Source: Streptomyces sp. NA04227 (GTDB lineage Bacteria; Actinomycetota; Actinomycetes; Streptomycetales; Streptomycetaceae). From it: a DNA stretch of 64,000 nucleotides. The notes below the pieces were generated by a model. It searched no databases. It was not told where the DNA came from and saw only the letters and a list, made by a program, of their open reading frames with translations. Made by a program: the position numbers and the translations under genes. The stretch covers positions 7,429,001 to 7,493,000 of the forward strand of contig NZ_CP054918.1 in NCBI RefSeq assembly GCF_013364195.1, given 5' to 3'. Positions 27,445 to 35,915 of the stretch are shown piece after piece (within the stretch, counting starts at the first letter, position 1; the number at the start of each line of letters is the position of its first letter).

Positions 27445-28343
27445 CGGGAGCCGGGCCCGCGGAGGACGCCGCGGTGCGCGGCGCCACCCTCGACAAGGCC
27501 GTGCACGAGAACTTTCCGGTGGCCCCGTTCTTCCTGCCCCGCGCCTGGCGCGACGACCTCATGGCCCTCTACGGTTTCGCCCGCCTGGTCGACGACATCG
27601 GCGACGGCGACCTCGCCCCCGGCGGCCTTGACGCCCGCCACCTGGGCGTCCCGCCCGAGCGCGCCGACGACCGGCTCGCCCTGCTCGACGCCTTCGAGAC
27701 GGACCTGGGCCGGGTCTTCGACGGCGAACCCCGCCATCCGCTGCTGCGGGCACTCCAGCCCGTGGTGCGCGGGCGTGCGCTCACGCCGGAGCCCTTCCTC
27801 GGCCTGATCGCCGCCAATCGCCAGGACCAGACGGTTCGGCGGTACGCGGACTACGCGGAGCTCCTCGCGTACTGCGAACTTTCGGCCAATCCCGTAGGCA
27901 GGCTGGTTCTGGCCGTCACCGGTACCTCGTCCCCGGAGCGGATCCGGCTCTCGGACAAGATCTGTACCGCTCTGCAGGTTGTCGAGCATCTGCAGGACGT
28001 CGCCGAGGATCTGCGCCGTGACCGGATCTATCTCCCGGCCGACGACATGGCCCGGTTTCGGGTCGCCGAGGCCGACCTGAAAGCGCCCTCGGCCGGGGCC
28101 TCGGTGCGCGCGCTCATCGCGTTCGAAGCGGACCGGGCTCGTCAACTCCTGCTTGAAGGTGCCCCCTTGGTGGGTAGCGTGCACGGCAGGCTGCGGCTGC
28201 TCCTGGCCGGTTTCGTGGCGGGCGGGCGTGCGGCCCTGCACGCGATCGAGACCGCCGCGTACGACGTACTGCCCGGACCGCCCAAACCCACCAAGGTCCG
28301 GCTGCTGCGCGAGGTGGGCGTGATGCTGCGAGGAGAGGGGTGA
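27441..28343 (+). CDS. hpnC: Hydroxysqualene synthase HpnC
   Basis: 300 residues of the squalene/phytoene synthase fold. The first Asp-rich helix is GFARLVDDIGDGD (about 50-62) and the second is EHLQDVAEDLRRDRIYLP (about 182-199). In the three-step bacterial route, HpnD makes presqualene diphosphate from two farnesyl diphosphates, HpnC turns it into hydroxysqualene and HpnE reduces that to squalene. Order here (hpnC then hpnD then hpnE) is the usual one and argues for C rather than D. Its stop overlaps the next start by four bases. Cytoplasmic, membrane-peripheral. Confidence 0.93.
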   Translation: MTGAGPAEDAAVRGATLDKAVHENFPVAPFFLPRAWRDDLMALYGFARLVDDIGDGDLAPGGLDARHLGVPPERADDRLALLDAFETDLGRVFDGEPRHPLLRALQPVVRGRALTPEPFLGLIAANRQDQTVRRYADYAELLAYCELSANPVGRLVLAVTGTSSPERIRLSDKICTALQVVEHLQDVAEDLRRDRIYLPADDMARFRVAEADLKAPSAGASVRALIAFEADRARQLLLEGAPLVGSVHGRLRLLLAGFVAGGRAALHAIETAAYDVLPGPPKPTKVRLLREVGVMLRGEG

Positions 28344-29305
28344 GGCGAAGCGTGGAGCCGGAGCAACACCTGTCGGCGCCGGTACTCGCCGCGTACCGCT
28401 ACTGCGAGACGGTGACCGGACAGCAGGCCCGCAACTTCGCCTACGGCATCAGGTTGCTGCCGCCTCCCAAACGGCGCGCCATGTCGGCGCTGTACGCCTT
28501 CTCGCGCCGGGTCGACGACATCGGCGACGGCGAGCTGAGCGCCGAGGAGAAGACCCGGCGCCTCGAAGGTACGCGCACCTTGCTGACACGTGTACGCAAC
28601 CTGGAGGTCGCCGAGGACGACACCGATCCGGTCGCGGTCGCCCTCACCCACACCTCGGCGCACTTCCCGCTGCCCCTCGGCGGTCTCGACGAACTCCTCG
28701 ACGGCGTACTGATGGACGTGCACGGCCAGACGTACGAGACCTGGGAGGACCTCAGGGTCTACTGCCGCTGTGTGGCCGGGGCCATCGGCCGTCTCTCGCT
28801 CGGCATCTTCGGCACCGCGCCCGGCGCCCGCGAATCCGAGCGCGCGCACGCCGCCGAGTACGCCGACACCCTCGGGCTCGCCCTCCAGTTGACGAACATC
28901 CTGCGCGACGTGCGCGAGGACGCGGACAACGGGCGCACCTATCTGCCCGCCGACGATCTCGCCAAGTTCGGCTGTTCGGCCGGGTTCCACGGGCCGGTGC
29001 CGCCCTCGGGATCCGACTTCGCGGGCCTGGTGCACCACGAAGTGCGCCGCGCCCGCACCCTGTTCGCGGAGGGCTACCGGCTGCTGCCGATGCTGGACCG
29101 GCGCAGCGGCGCCTGTGTGGCCGCCATGGCGGGCATCTACCGGCGGCTGCTCGGCCGGATCGAGCGCGACCCCGAGTCCGTACTGCGGGGGAGGGTCTCG
29201 CTGCCGGGACGCGAGAAGGCCTACGTCGCGGTGCGCGGACTGACCGGGCTGGACGCCCGCGAGGCCCGCAGCGCCCTGCGGCAGAACGTCGGGAGGCGCG
29301 TCTGA
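28340..29305 (+). CDS. hpnD: Presqualene diphosphate synthase HpnD
   Basis: 321 residues, squalene/phytoene synthase fold. FSRRVDDIGDGE (about 54-65) and NILRDVREDADNGRTYLP (about 187-204) are the two Mg-diphosphate Asp motifs, and YCRCVAGAIGRLSLGIFG is the conserved central helix. It condenses two farnesyl diphosphates head to head to presqualene diphosphate. GTG 28340 overlaps the hpnC stop; an in-frame GTG 28352 is an alternative. A tandem relation to hpnC (distant paralogues) is typical. The stop overlaps the small downstream ORF in a TGATG. Confidence 0.93.
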   Translation: MRRSVEPEQHLSAPVLAAYRYCETVTGQQARNFAYGIRLLPPPKRRAMSALYAFSRRVDDIGDGELSAEEKTRRLEGTRTLLTRVRNLEVAEDDTDPVAVALTHTSAHFPLPLGGLDELLDGVLMDVHGQTYETWEDLRVYCRCVAGAIGRLSLGIFGTAPGARESERAHAAEYADTLGLALQLTNILRDVREDADNGRTYLPADDLAKFGCSAGFHGPVPPSGSDFAGLVHHEVRRARTLFAEGYRLLPMLDRRSGACVAAMAGIYRRLLGRIERDPESVLRGRVSLPGREKAYVAVRGLTGLDAREARSALRQNVGRRV

Positions 29306-29454
29306 TGGCGGGTCAGCAAGCGTCGAGCAGCCGTCTTCCGGCCGGGCGGACAATCACCGGGTACCGCACGGCGCCCCCGTCGGCGTCGGCCCGACGCGCT
29401 TCGGGCGCGGCGGCGGTGCCCGCATCCGGTACGGCCACGTGGAGGAGCGTATGA
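29305..29454 (+). CDS. Small coupled ORF between hpnD and hpnE (49 residues)
   Basis: An ATG shares its A with the hpnD stop (TGATG), has GGGAGG eight bases upstream, and its own TGA overlaps the hpnE ATG (ATGA). The product is a 49-residue Ala/Ser/Arg-rich peptide with no membrane segment or Cys. The double coupling and lack of any spare gap make real translation likely. I recall a small Streptomyces family (DUF6380) at this position of hopanoid clusters but could not check the match. It may exist mainly to carry ribosomes from hpnD to hpnE. Confidence 0.55.
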   Translation: MAGQQASSSRLPAGRTITGYRTAPPSASARRASGAAAVPASGTATWRSV

Positions 29455-30887
29455 GCAGCGCAGGTGCCGACATGGCCGAGGCGGCGCGGGAGACCGGCCG
29501 GGCCGGGTCCGTGCTCGTCGTCGGCGGCGGGCTCGCGGGGATCACCGCGGCGCTGTCGCTGGCCGACGCGGGGCTCGACGTCACGCTCGCTGAGGGGCGG
29601 CCGCGCCTGGGCGGACTGGCCTTCTCCTTCACCCGCGGGGACCTGGTCGTCGACAACGGGCAGCACGTCTACCTGCGCTGCTGTACCGCGTACCGCTGGT
29701 TCCTCGACCGGATCGACGCGACCGCGCTCGCCCCACTCCAGGACCGGCTCGACGTACCCGTCCTTGATGCCTCGCGGGCCGCGCCCGGAGCCCGGCACCA
29801 CGGACTGCGGCTGGGCCGCCTGCGGCGCGACGCCCTGCCCGTACCGCTCCATCTGGCCCGCGGGCTCGGGACGTATCCGCATCTCTCGCTCGCCGAACGG
29901 GCGCGGGCCGGCCGGGCCGCGCTCGCCCTGCGCGCCCTCGACCTCGCCGATCCCGCGCTGGACCGGGCGAACTTCGGGGAGTGGCTCGCCGAGCACGGGC
30001 AGTCCGAGCGCGCCGTGCGGGCGCTGTGGAACCTGGTCGGTATCGCGACGCTGAACGCCAGGGCCGAGGACGCCTCGCTGGCTCTGGGCGCGATGGTGTT
30101 CAAGACCGGACTGCTCACCGACCCCGGTGGCGCGGACATCGGCTGGGCCCGGGCTCCGCTCGGCGAACTGCACGACCGCCGTGCCGGACAGGCGCTGGAC
30201 GCGGCGGGTGTCCGCACCCGGCTGCGGGCCAAGGTCGCCGGACTGACCCGGACCGAGGAGGGGCGCTGGAGCGCCGAGGTCGGGGGCGAGCGGATCGAGA
30301 CCGACGCCGTGGTGCTCGCGGTACCGCAGACGGAGACGCACGCCCTGCTGCCGGACGGAGCGCTGGCCCGGCAGGACGGGCTCCTGGACATCGCCAACGC
30401 CCCGATCCTCAATGTGCACGTGGTCTACGACCGCAAGGTGCTGCGGCAGCCCTTCTTCGCGGCGATCGGCTCGCCCGTCCAGTGGGTCTTCGACCGGACC
30501 GACTCCTCCGGCCTCGCCGAGGGGCAGTACCTGGCGCTGTCGCAGTCGGCGGCGCAGCGGGAGATCGACCTGCCGGTGGCCGAACTGCGCCGCCGCTATC
30601 TGCCGGAGCTCGAAAAGCTGTTGCCCGCGACCCGGGGCGCCGCGGTACGGGATTTCTTCGTCACCCGCGAACACACCGCGACTTTCGCGCCGACTCCGGG
30701 CGTCGGCGCGCTGCGTCCCGGCGCGCGGACCAGGCTCCCCGGGCTGTACCTTGCGGGTGCGTGGACCGGCACCGGCTGGCCCGCGACGATGGAGAGCGCG
30801 GTACGCAGCGGCGTGGCCGCGGCCGAGGCGGCACTGCTCACACTCGGCCGGCAGCCGCGCGAGCGCCTCTTCGAGGAGGCCGCATGA
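29451..30887 (+). CDS. hpnE: Hydroxysqualene dehydroxylase HpnE
   Basis: 478 residues. The N-terminal FAD motif is VLVVGGGLAGITAALSLADAG (residues 22-42), followed by the amine-oxidase/phytoene-desaturase-type RLGGLAFSF. The C-terminus carries the FAD-closing YLAGAWTGTGWPATMESAVRSG. It removes the hydroxyl of hydroxysqualene with a reduced flavin to give squalene, the substrate of Shc. ATG 29451 follows GGAGGAG and overlaps the small ORF. An in-frame ATG at 29439 would overlap more; 29451 is better placed. Membrane-associated. Confidence 0.93.
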   Translation: MSSAGADMAEAARETGRAGSVLVVGGGLAGITAALSLADAGLDVTLAEGRPRLGGLAFSFTRGDLVVDNGQHVYLRCCTAYRWFLDRIDATALAPLQDRLDVPVLDASRAAPGARHHGLRLGRLRRDALPVPLHLARGLGTYPHLSLAERARAGRAALALRALDLADPALDRANFGEWLAEHGQSERAVRALWNLVGIATLNARAEDASLALGAMVFKTGLLTDPGGADIGWARAPLGELHDRRAGQALDAAGVRTRLRAKVAGLTRTEEGRWSAEVGGERIETDAVVLAVPQTETHALLPDGALARQDGLLDIANAPILNVHVVYDRKVLRQPFFAAIGSPVQWVFDRTDSSGLAEGQYLALSQSAAQREIDLPVAELRRRYLPELEKLLPATRGAAVRDFFVTREHTATFAPTPGVGALRPGARTRLPGLYLAGAWTGTGWPATMESAVRSGVAAAEAALLTLGRQPRERLFEEAA

Positions 30888-30941
30888 CCAACGGATGTCA
30901 GGGGTCGGCCCCCCGCACCACCGCACGAAAGAGGAGAAACT

Positions 30942-32009
30942 GTGCCCACTGTGCCCTCGGCTGAACCGACTGCCGACGCGGTGGACGTGACCGCGCTCCT
31001 GGAGCGTGGCCGGACTCTGGTCACCCCCGTACTCAAGGCCGCCGTGGACAGGCTCGCCTCTCCGATGGACACCGTCGCCGCCTACCACTTCGGCTGGATC
31101 GACGCGCACGGCAAGCCCTCCGACGCCGACGGGGGCAAGGCGGTGCGCCCGGCGCTCGCGGTGCTCTCCGCCCAGGCCGCGGGCGCGGCACCGGAGGTGG
31201 GCGTGCCCGGCGCGGTGGCCGTCGAACTCGTGCACAACTTCTCCCTGCTCCACGACGACCTGATGGACGGCGACGAGCAGCGCCGCCACCGCGACACGGT
31301 CTGGAAGGTGCACGGACCCGCCCAGGCGATCCTCGTCGGGGACGCCCTGCTGGCCCTGGCCGGGGAGATCCTGCTGGAGATCGGCACGGTCGACGCGCTG
31401 CGCGCGGCCCGTCGGCTCACCACGGCCACCCGCAGGCTGATCGACGGTCAGGCCCACGACATCTCCTACGAGCACCGGGAGCGGGTCACCGTCGAGGAGT
31501 GCCTGCAGATGGAGGGCAACAAGACCGGTGCGCTGCTCGCCTGTGCCAGCTCCATCGGCGCGGTGCTCGGCGGGGCGGACGACCGTACGGCCGACGCCCT
31601 GGAGACGTACGGATACCACCTGGGCCTCGCCTTCCAGGCCGTCGACGACCTGCTCGGGATCTGGGGCGACCCGGAGTCGACCGGCAAGCAGACCTGGAGC
31701 GATCTGCGCAAGCGCAAGAAGTCGCTGCCGGTGGTGGCCGCGCTCGCCGCGAGCGGCCCGGCCTCCGAGCAGCTCGGCGAACTGCTCGCCGCGGACGCGA
31801 AGAGCAACGAGTTCGAGAGCTTCTCGGAGGAGGAGTTCGCGATGCGGGCGGCGCTGATCGAGGAAGCGGGCGGACGGCAGTGGACGTCCGACGAGGCGCG
31901 CAGGCAGTACGCCCTGGCCCTCGACGCGCTGGCCACTGTGGACATGCCCTACGAGGTACGTGGGCAGCATGCCGATCTGGCGGACTTCATCGTCGTACGG
32001 AAGCGGTGA
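30942..32009 (+). CDS. Polyprenyl diphosphate synthase
   Basis: 355 residues of the trans-isoprenyl diphosphate synthase fold. The first Asp-rich motif is HDDLMD (D105, D106, D109). The second reads DDLLG (235-239) with Gly at the usual final Asp, a common variant. GGKAVRPAL near residue 66 supplies the IPP-binding Lys/Arg. It elongates DMAPP with IPP, and in this operon most likely provides farnesyl diphosphate for HpnD; residues before the first motif (NFSLL) do not firmly give chain length. GTG 30942 is preceded by AAGAGGAG. Confidence 0.93.
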   Translation: MPTVPSAEPTADAVDVTALLERGRTLVTPVLKAAVDRLASPMDTVAAYHFGWIDAHGKPSDADGGKAVRPALAVLSAQAAGAAPEVGVPGAVAVELVHNFSLLHDDLMDGDEQRRHRDTVWKVHGPAQAILVGDALLALAGEILLEIGTVDALRAARRLTTATRRLIDGQAHDISYEHRERVTVEECLQMEGNKTGALLACASSIGAVLGGADDRTADALETYGYHLGLAFQAVDDLLGIWGDPESTGKQTWSDLRKRKKSLPVVAALAASGPASEQLGELLAADAKSNEFESFSEEEFAMRAALIEEAGGRQWTSDEARRQYALALDALATVDMPYEVRGQHADLADFIVVRKR

Positions 32010-32140
32010 ACGCCCGACCCGTACAGCCTCGTCGGGGGTGAGAGGGCGCACCTCGCGACAAGTCGCCGACCGCGGCCCCGGGGGGCGGGCAACGGCCGAC
32101 GGCGGACCCAGCAGAAGGAACACTGCACGAAGGGGAAGCC

Positions 32141-34114
32141 ATGACAGCGACGACCGACGGAAGCACGGGAGCCCCGGTTCCCCTGACTGCCGCTTCCGCC
32201 ACCGGGACCGCACCGGACGACATCGGAGGCCGGGCGAACGAGGCCGCCCGGCGGGCCACCGAGTATCTGCTCTCCCTCCAGGACCCCGAGGGCTGGTGGA
32301 AGGGCGACCTCGAGACCAACGTGACGATGGACGCGGAGGACCTGATGCTGCGTCAGTTCCTCGGTATCCGGGACGAGAAGACGACCCGGGCCGCCGCGCA
32401 GTTCATCCGGGGCGAGCAGCGCGCGGACGGCGCCTGGGCCACCTTCTACGGCGGGCCCGGTGAACTCTCCGCCACCATCGAGGCGTACGTGGCCCTGCGG
32501 CTCGCGGGCGACGCCCCCGAGGCCCCGCACATGGCGAAGGCCTCCGCCTGGATCCGGGAGCGGGGCGGGATCGCCGCGAGCCGGGTGTTCACCCGGGTCT
32601 GGCTCGCGCTCTTCGGCTGGTGGAAGTACGAGGACCTGCCCGAACTGCCGCCGGAGCTCATCTACTTCCCGCACTGGCTGCCGCTGAACATCTACGACTT
32701 CGGCTGCTGGGCGCGGCAGACCGTGGTGCCGCTGACCGTGGTCTCCGCGCTGCGTCCGGTGCGGCCCGCGCCCTTCGCACTCGACGAACTCCACGTCGAT
32801 CCCGCCGTCCCGAGACCGGCCAAGCCGCTTGCCCCGATGGGCAGTTGGGAGGGCGCCTTCCAGCGGCTCGACAAGGCCGTACGCGCCTACCGCAAGGTGG
32901 CTCCGCGCAGGCTGCGCAGGGCGGCGATGCGTGCGGCGGCGCAGTGGATCGTGGAGCGTCAGGAGAACGACGGCTGCTGGGGCGGCATCCAGCCACCGGC
33001 CGTGTACTCGCTGATCGCGCTGCATCTGCTCGGTTACGACCTCGACCACCCGGTCATGCGGGCGGGGCTCAAGGCGCTGGACGAGTTCGCGGTCTGGCGC
33101 GAGGACGGGGCCCGGATGATCGAGGCCTGCCAGTCCCCGGTGTGGGACACCTGCCTGGCCACCATCGCCCTCTTCGACGCCGGACTCCCCGCCGACCACC
33201 CGCAGTTGGTGAAGGCGGCCGACTGGATGCTCGGCGAGCAGGTGCTGCGGCCCGGCGACTGGTCGCTGCGCAGGCCCGAACTGCCGCCGGGCGGCTGGGC
33301 GTTCGAGTTCCACAACGACAACTACCCCGACATCGACGACACCGCGGAGGTCGTCCTCGCGCTGCGCCGGGTCGCGCACCCCGACCCGGAGCGGGTCGAG
33401 GGAGCCGTCGCGCGCGGAGTGCGCTGGACCCTGGGCATGCAGTCCAGGAACGGCGCCTGGGGCGCCTTCGACGTGGACAACACCAGCCGGATGCCCAACC
33501 GGCTCCCGTTCTGCGACTTCGGCGAGGTCATCGACCCGCCCTCGGCCGATGTCACCGCGCACGTCGTGGAGATGCTGGCCCACGAGGGCAAGGCCGACGA
33601 TCCGCGCGCCCGCCGCGGCGTGCAGTGGCTGCTGGCCGAACAGGAGCCGAGCGGTGCCTGGTTCGGGCGCTGGGGCGTCAACTACGTCTACGGAACGGGG
33701 TCGGTGGTGCCCGCGCTCGTCGCGGCGGGCCTGGCACCCGGACATCCGGCCGTCCGGCGGGCGGTGCGCTGGCTGGAGGCGGTGCAGAACGAGGACGGCG
33801 GCTGGGGCGAGGACCTGCGTACCTACCTGCCGGGCGGCGGCCAGGGCGTGGGGGAGTCCACCGCCTCGCAGACCGCCTGGGCACTGCTCGCCCTGCTCGC
33901 CGCCGGGGAACGCGAGTCGGCGGCCGCGCGGCGCGGGGTCGGTTTCCTCGTCGACACCCAGCGCGAGGACGGGAGTTGGGACGAGCCCTACTTCACGGGG
34001 ACCGGCTTCCCGTGGGACTTCTCCATCAACTACCACCTGTACCGGCAGGTGTTCCCGCTGACGGCACTCGGCCGGTACGTGCACGGCGAGCTGTTCACCG
34101 GCGCGGGCCGCTGA
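32141..34114 (+). CDS. shc: Squalene-hopene cyclase
   Basis: 657 residues, the expected length. The proton-donating motif D-I-D-D-T lies at 397-401 (YPDIDDTAEVVLAL) and QW repeats are visible (EDGGWGED, NGAWGAF, DGSWDEP). It cyclises squalene to hopene and hopanol at the membrane surface, a single enzyme forming five rings. ATG 32141 follows GAAGGGGAAG. The gene is separated from the polyprenyl synthase by 131 bases and coupled to hpnG by TGATG. No catalytic residue appears lost. Confidence 0.96.
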   Translation: MTATTDGSTGAPVPLTAASATGTAPDDIGGRANEAARRATEYLLSLQDPEGWWKGDLETNVTMDAEDLMLRQFLGIRDEKTTRAAAQFIRGEQRADGAWATFYGGPGELSATIEAYVALRLAGDAPEAPHMAKASAWIRERGGIAASRVFTRVWLALFGWWKYEDLPELPPELIYFPHWLPLNIYDFGCWARQTVVPLTVVSALRPVRPAPFALDELHVDPAVPRPAKPLAPMGSWEGAFQRLDKAVRAYRKVAPRRLRRAAMRAAAQWIVERQENDGCWGGIQPPAVYSLIALHLLGYDLDHPVMRAGLKALDEFAVWREDGARMIEACQSPVWDTCLATIALFDAGLPADHPQLVKAADWMLGEQVLRPGDWSLRRPELPPGGWAFEFHNDNYPDIDDTAEVVLALRRVAHPDPERVEGAVARGVRWTLGMQSRNGAWGAFDVDNTSRMPNRLPFCDFGEVIDPPSADVTAHVVEMLAHEGKADDPRARRGVQWLLAEQEPSGAWFGRWGVNYVYGTGSVVPALVAAGLAPGHPAVRRAVRWLEAVQNEDGGWGEDLRTYLPGGGQGVGESTASQTAWALLALLAAGERESAAARRGVGFLVDTQREDGSWDEPYFTGTGFPWDFSINYHLYRQVFPLTALGRYVHGELFTGAGR

Positions 34115-34767
34115 TGGGACGGGCACCGGGGGACAGGGCACCCGAGCCCCCGCCCCTGCTCGTCGCCTGTGCCCTGGGCATCGAGAAGTTCGCGCTGCGC
34201 TCCGGGGACCGGGGCAGGTCCTGTCCGCCGCTGACCGTGCTCAAGACCGGCATGGGCCCGGCGGCCGCCGAGCGGGCCGTGCTGTCCACCCTGGCCGAAC
34301 GGGACATGCGCGAGGCCGCGGTGATCGCCACCGGGTTCTGTGCGGGCCTGGAACCCGGTATGCACCCCGGCGATGTGATCGTGGCGTCCACGACCCGCGG
34401 CGCGGGCGGCGCGCTGGCCTGCACCGGCACCGAACTCCTGGTCAAGGAACTGCTCGGGCTGGCCCCCGGGCGCACCGTACACACCGGCGCGCTGCTCGGC
34501 ACGGATCATGTGGTGCGCGGGAGCGAGCGCGCCGAACTGCGCGCCACGGGCGCCATCGCCGTCGACATGGAGTCGGCGGCCACACTGCGGGCCGCTTCGA
34601 CGCTGGGGCGCCCGGTCGCCGCCGTACGCGTCGTGGTGGACGCGCCCGAGCACGAACTCGTCCGCATCTCCACCCTGCGCGGTGGCATAACCGCCTTTCG
34701 CGTACTGCGTTCCGTACTTCCTGCTTTCTTCGAATGGCACCGTAACTTGCTGCTCCCCCGGAGGTGA
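34114..34767 (+). CDS. hpnG: Adenosylhopane nucleosidase HpnG
   Basis: 217 residues of the purine-nucleoside phosphorylase/MTAN fold. TGMGPAAAERAV binds the ribose/phosphate side, and AVDMESAATLRAAS (about 151-164) carries the substrate-binding Met-Glu. GTDHVVRGSE (about 130) holds the acidic catalytic region. It removes adenine from adenosylhopane made by HpnH to give ribosylhopane (or its phosphate). The start codon overlaps the shc stop (TGATG). At 217 residues it is slightly short but complete. Confidence 0.9.
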   Translation: MGRAPGDRAPEPPPLLVACALGIEKFALRSGDRGRSCPPLTVLKTGMGPAAAERAVLSTLAERDMREAAVIATGFCAGLEPGMHPGDVIVASTTRGAGGALACTGTELLVKELLGLAPGRTVHTGALLGTDHVVRGSERAELRATGAIAVDMESAATLRAASTLGRPVAAVRVVVDAPEHELVRISTLRGGITAFRVLRSVLPAFFEWHRNLLLPRR

Positions 34768-34772
34768 GCCCC

Positions 34773-35795
34773 ATGGCCATGCCGCTGCGCCAGTCCGTCA
34801 AGGTCGCGACGTATCTGTTCGAACAAAAGCTCCGCAAGCGCGAGAAGTTCCCGCTCATCGTGGAACTCGAACCGCTTTTCGCCTGCAATCTGAAATGCGA
34901 GGGCTGCGGAAAGATCCAGCATCCGGCGGGCGTACTGAAACAGCGCATGCCGGTGGCCCAGGCTGTCGGGGCGGTTCTCGAATCGGGTGCGCCGATGGTG
35001 TCCATCGCGGGCGGTGAGCCGCTGATGCACCCGCAGATCGACGAAATCGTACGGCAGTTGGTGGCGCGGAAGAAGTTCGTGTTCCTGTGCACCAATGCCC
35101 TGCTGCTGCGCAAGAAGCTGGAGAAGTTCACGCCCTCGCCCTATCTCGCCTTCGCCGTGCACATCGACGGACTGCGCGAGCGGCACGACGAGTCGGTGGC
35201 GAAGGAAGGGGTCTTCGACGAGGCGGTCGAGGCCATCAAGGAGGCGCAGCGACAGGGCTTCAGGGTCACCACCAACTCCACCTTCTTCAACACCGACACC
35301 CCGCAGACCGTTGTCGAGGTGCTGAACTTCCTCAATGACGATCTCAAGGTCGACGAGATGATGATCTCGCCCGCCTACGCCTACGAGAAGGCTCCCGACC
35401 AGGAGCACTTCCTGGGTGTCGAGCAGACCAGGGAACTGTTCAAGAAGGCGTTCGCCGGCGGCAATCGTCGCAAGTGGCGGCTCAACCATTCGCCGCTCTT
35501 CCTCGATTTCCTCGAGGGCAAGGTCGACTTCCCGTGCACGGCCTGGGCGATCCCCAATTACTCGCTCTTCGGCTGGCAGAGGCCCTGCTATCTGATGAAC
35601 GACGGGTACGTCACGACCTATCGGGAACTCGTCGAGGACACCGACTGGGACGCGTACGGCCGGGGCAAGGACGAGCGCTGCGACAACTGCATGGCGCACT
35701 GCGGCTACGAACCCACCGCCGTACTGGCCACCATGGGCTCGCTGAAGGAATCGCTGCGCGCCGCCCGCGAGACCCTCGCGAGCAGCCGCGACTGA
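34773..35795 (+). CDS. hpnH: Radical SAM adenosylhopane synthase HpnH
   Basis: 340 residues. The iron-sulfur motif C38-x3-C42-x2-C45 is in FACNLKCEGCGKIQHP. MVSIAGGEPLMHP follows with the Gly-Gly-Glu SAM motif. The C-terminal part has CTAWAIPNYSLFGWQRPCY and CDNCMAHCGYEPT, extra cysteines typical of HpnH. It generates a 5'-deoxyadenosyl radical and joins it to hopene (diploptene), starting the polyol side chain. ATG 34773 follows GGAGGTGA at the correct distance; the hpnG stop lies within that site, so the two are coupled. Confidence 0.96.
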   Translation: MAMPLRQSVKVATYLFEQKLRKREKFPLIVELEPLFACNLKCEGCGKIQHPAGVLKQRMPVAQAVGAVLESGAPMVSIAGGEPLMHPQIDEIVRQLVARKKFVFLCTNALLLRKKLEKFTPSPYLAFAVHIDGLRERHDESVAKEGVFDEAVEAIKEAQRQGFRVTTNSTFFNTDTPQTVVEVLNFLNDDLKVDEMMISPAYAYEKAPDQEHFLGVEQTRELFKKAFAGGNRRKWRLNHSPLFLDFLEGKVDFPCTAWAIPNYSLFGWQRPCYLMNDGYVTTYRELVEDTDWDAYGRGKDERCDNCMAHCGYEPTAVLATMGSLKESLRAARETLASSRD

Positions 35796-35915
35796 TTGAA
35801 GGACACCCACGGCCACGTCCGTACGTCCCGCGGGACCGCCCGGCCACCACGGTGGCCGGGCATCCGGCTGCCCGGCCCTTCGCGCCCGGGCGGCGACCGT
35901 CGTGAAGGAGCAGGC
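35796..35915 (+). other. 120-base gap with strong hairpin between hpnH and aminotransferase
   Basis: CCCGGCCACC (35839-35848) pairs with GGTGGCCGGG (35851-35860): a perfect ten-base stem with two bases between arms (effective loop larger). It lies where S. coelicolor carries ispG and dxs, as I remember that cluster. It may act as an attenuating terminator ahead of the aminotransferase, or be a leftover of a deletion. Confidence 0.65.

Noticed and set aside
30885..30964. 26-codon ORF overlapping the end of hpnE and the start of the polyprenyl synthase gene
   Set aside because: ATG overlaps the hpnE stop, but the frame runs through the ribosome site and start of the next gene and has no ribosome site of its own.
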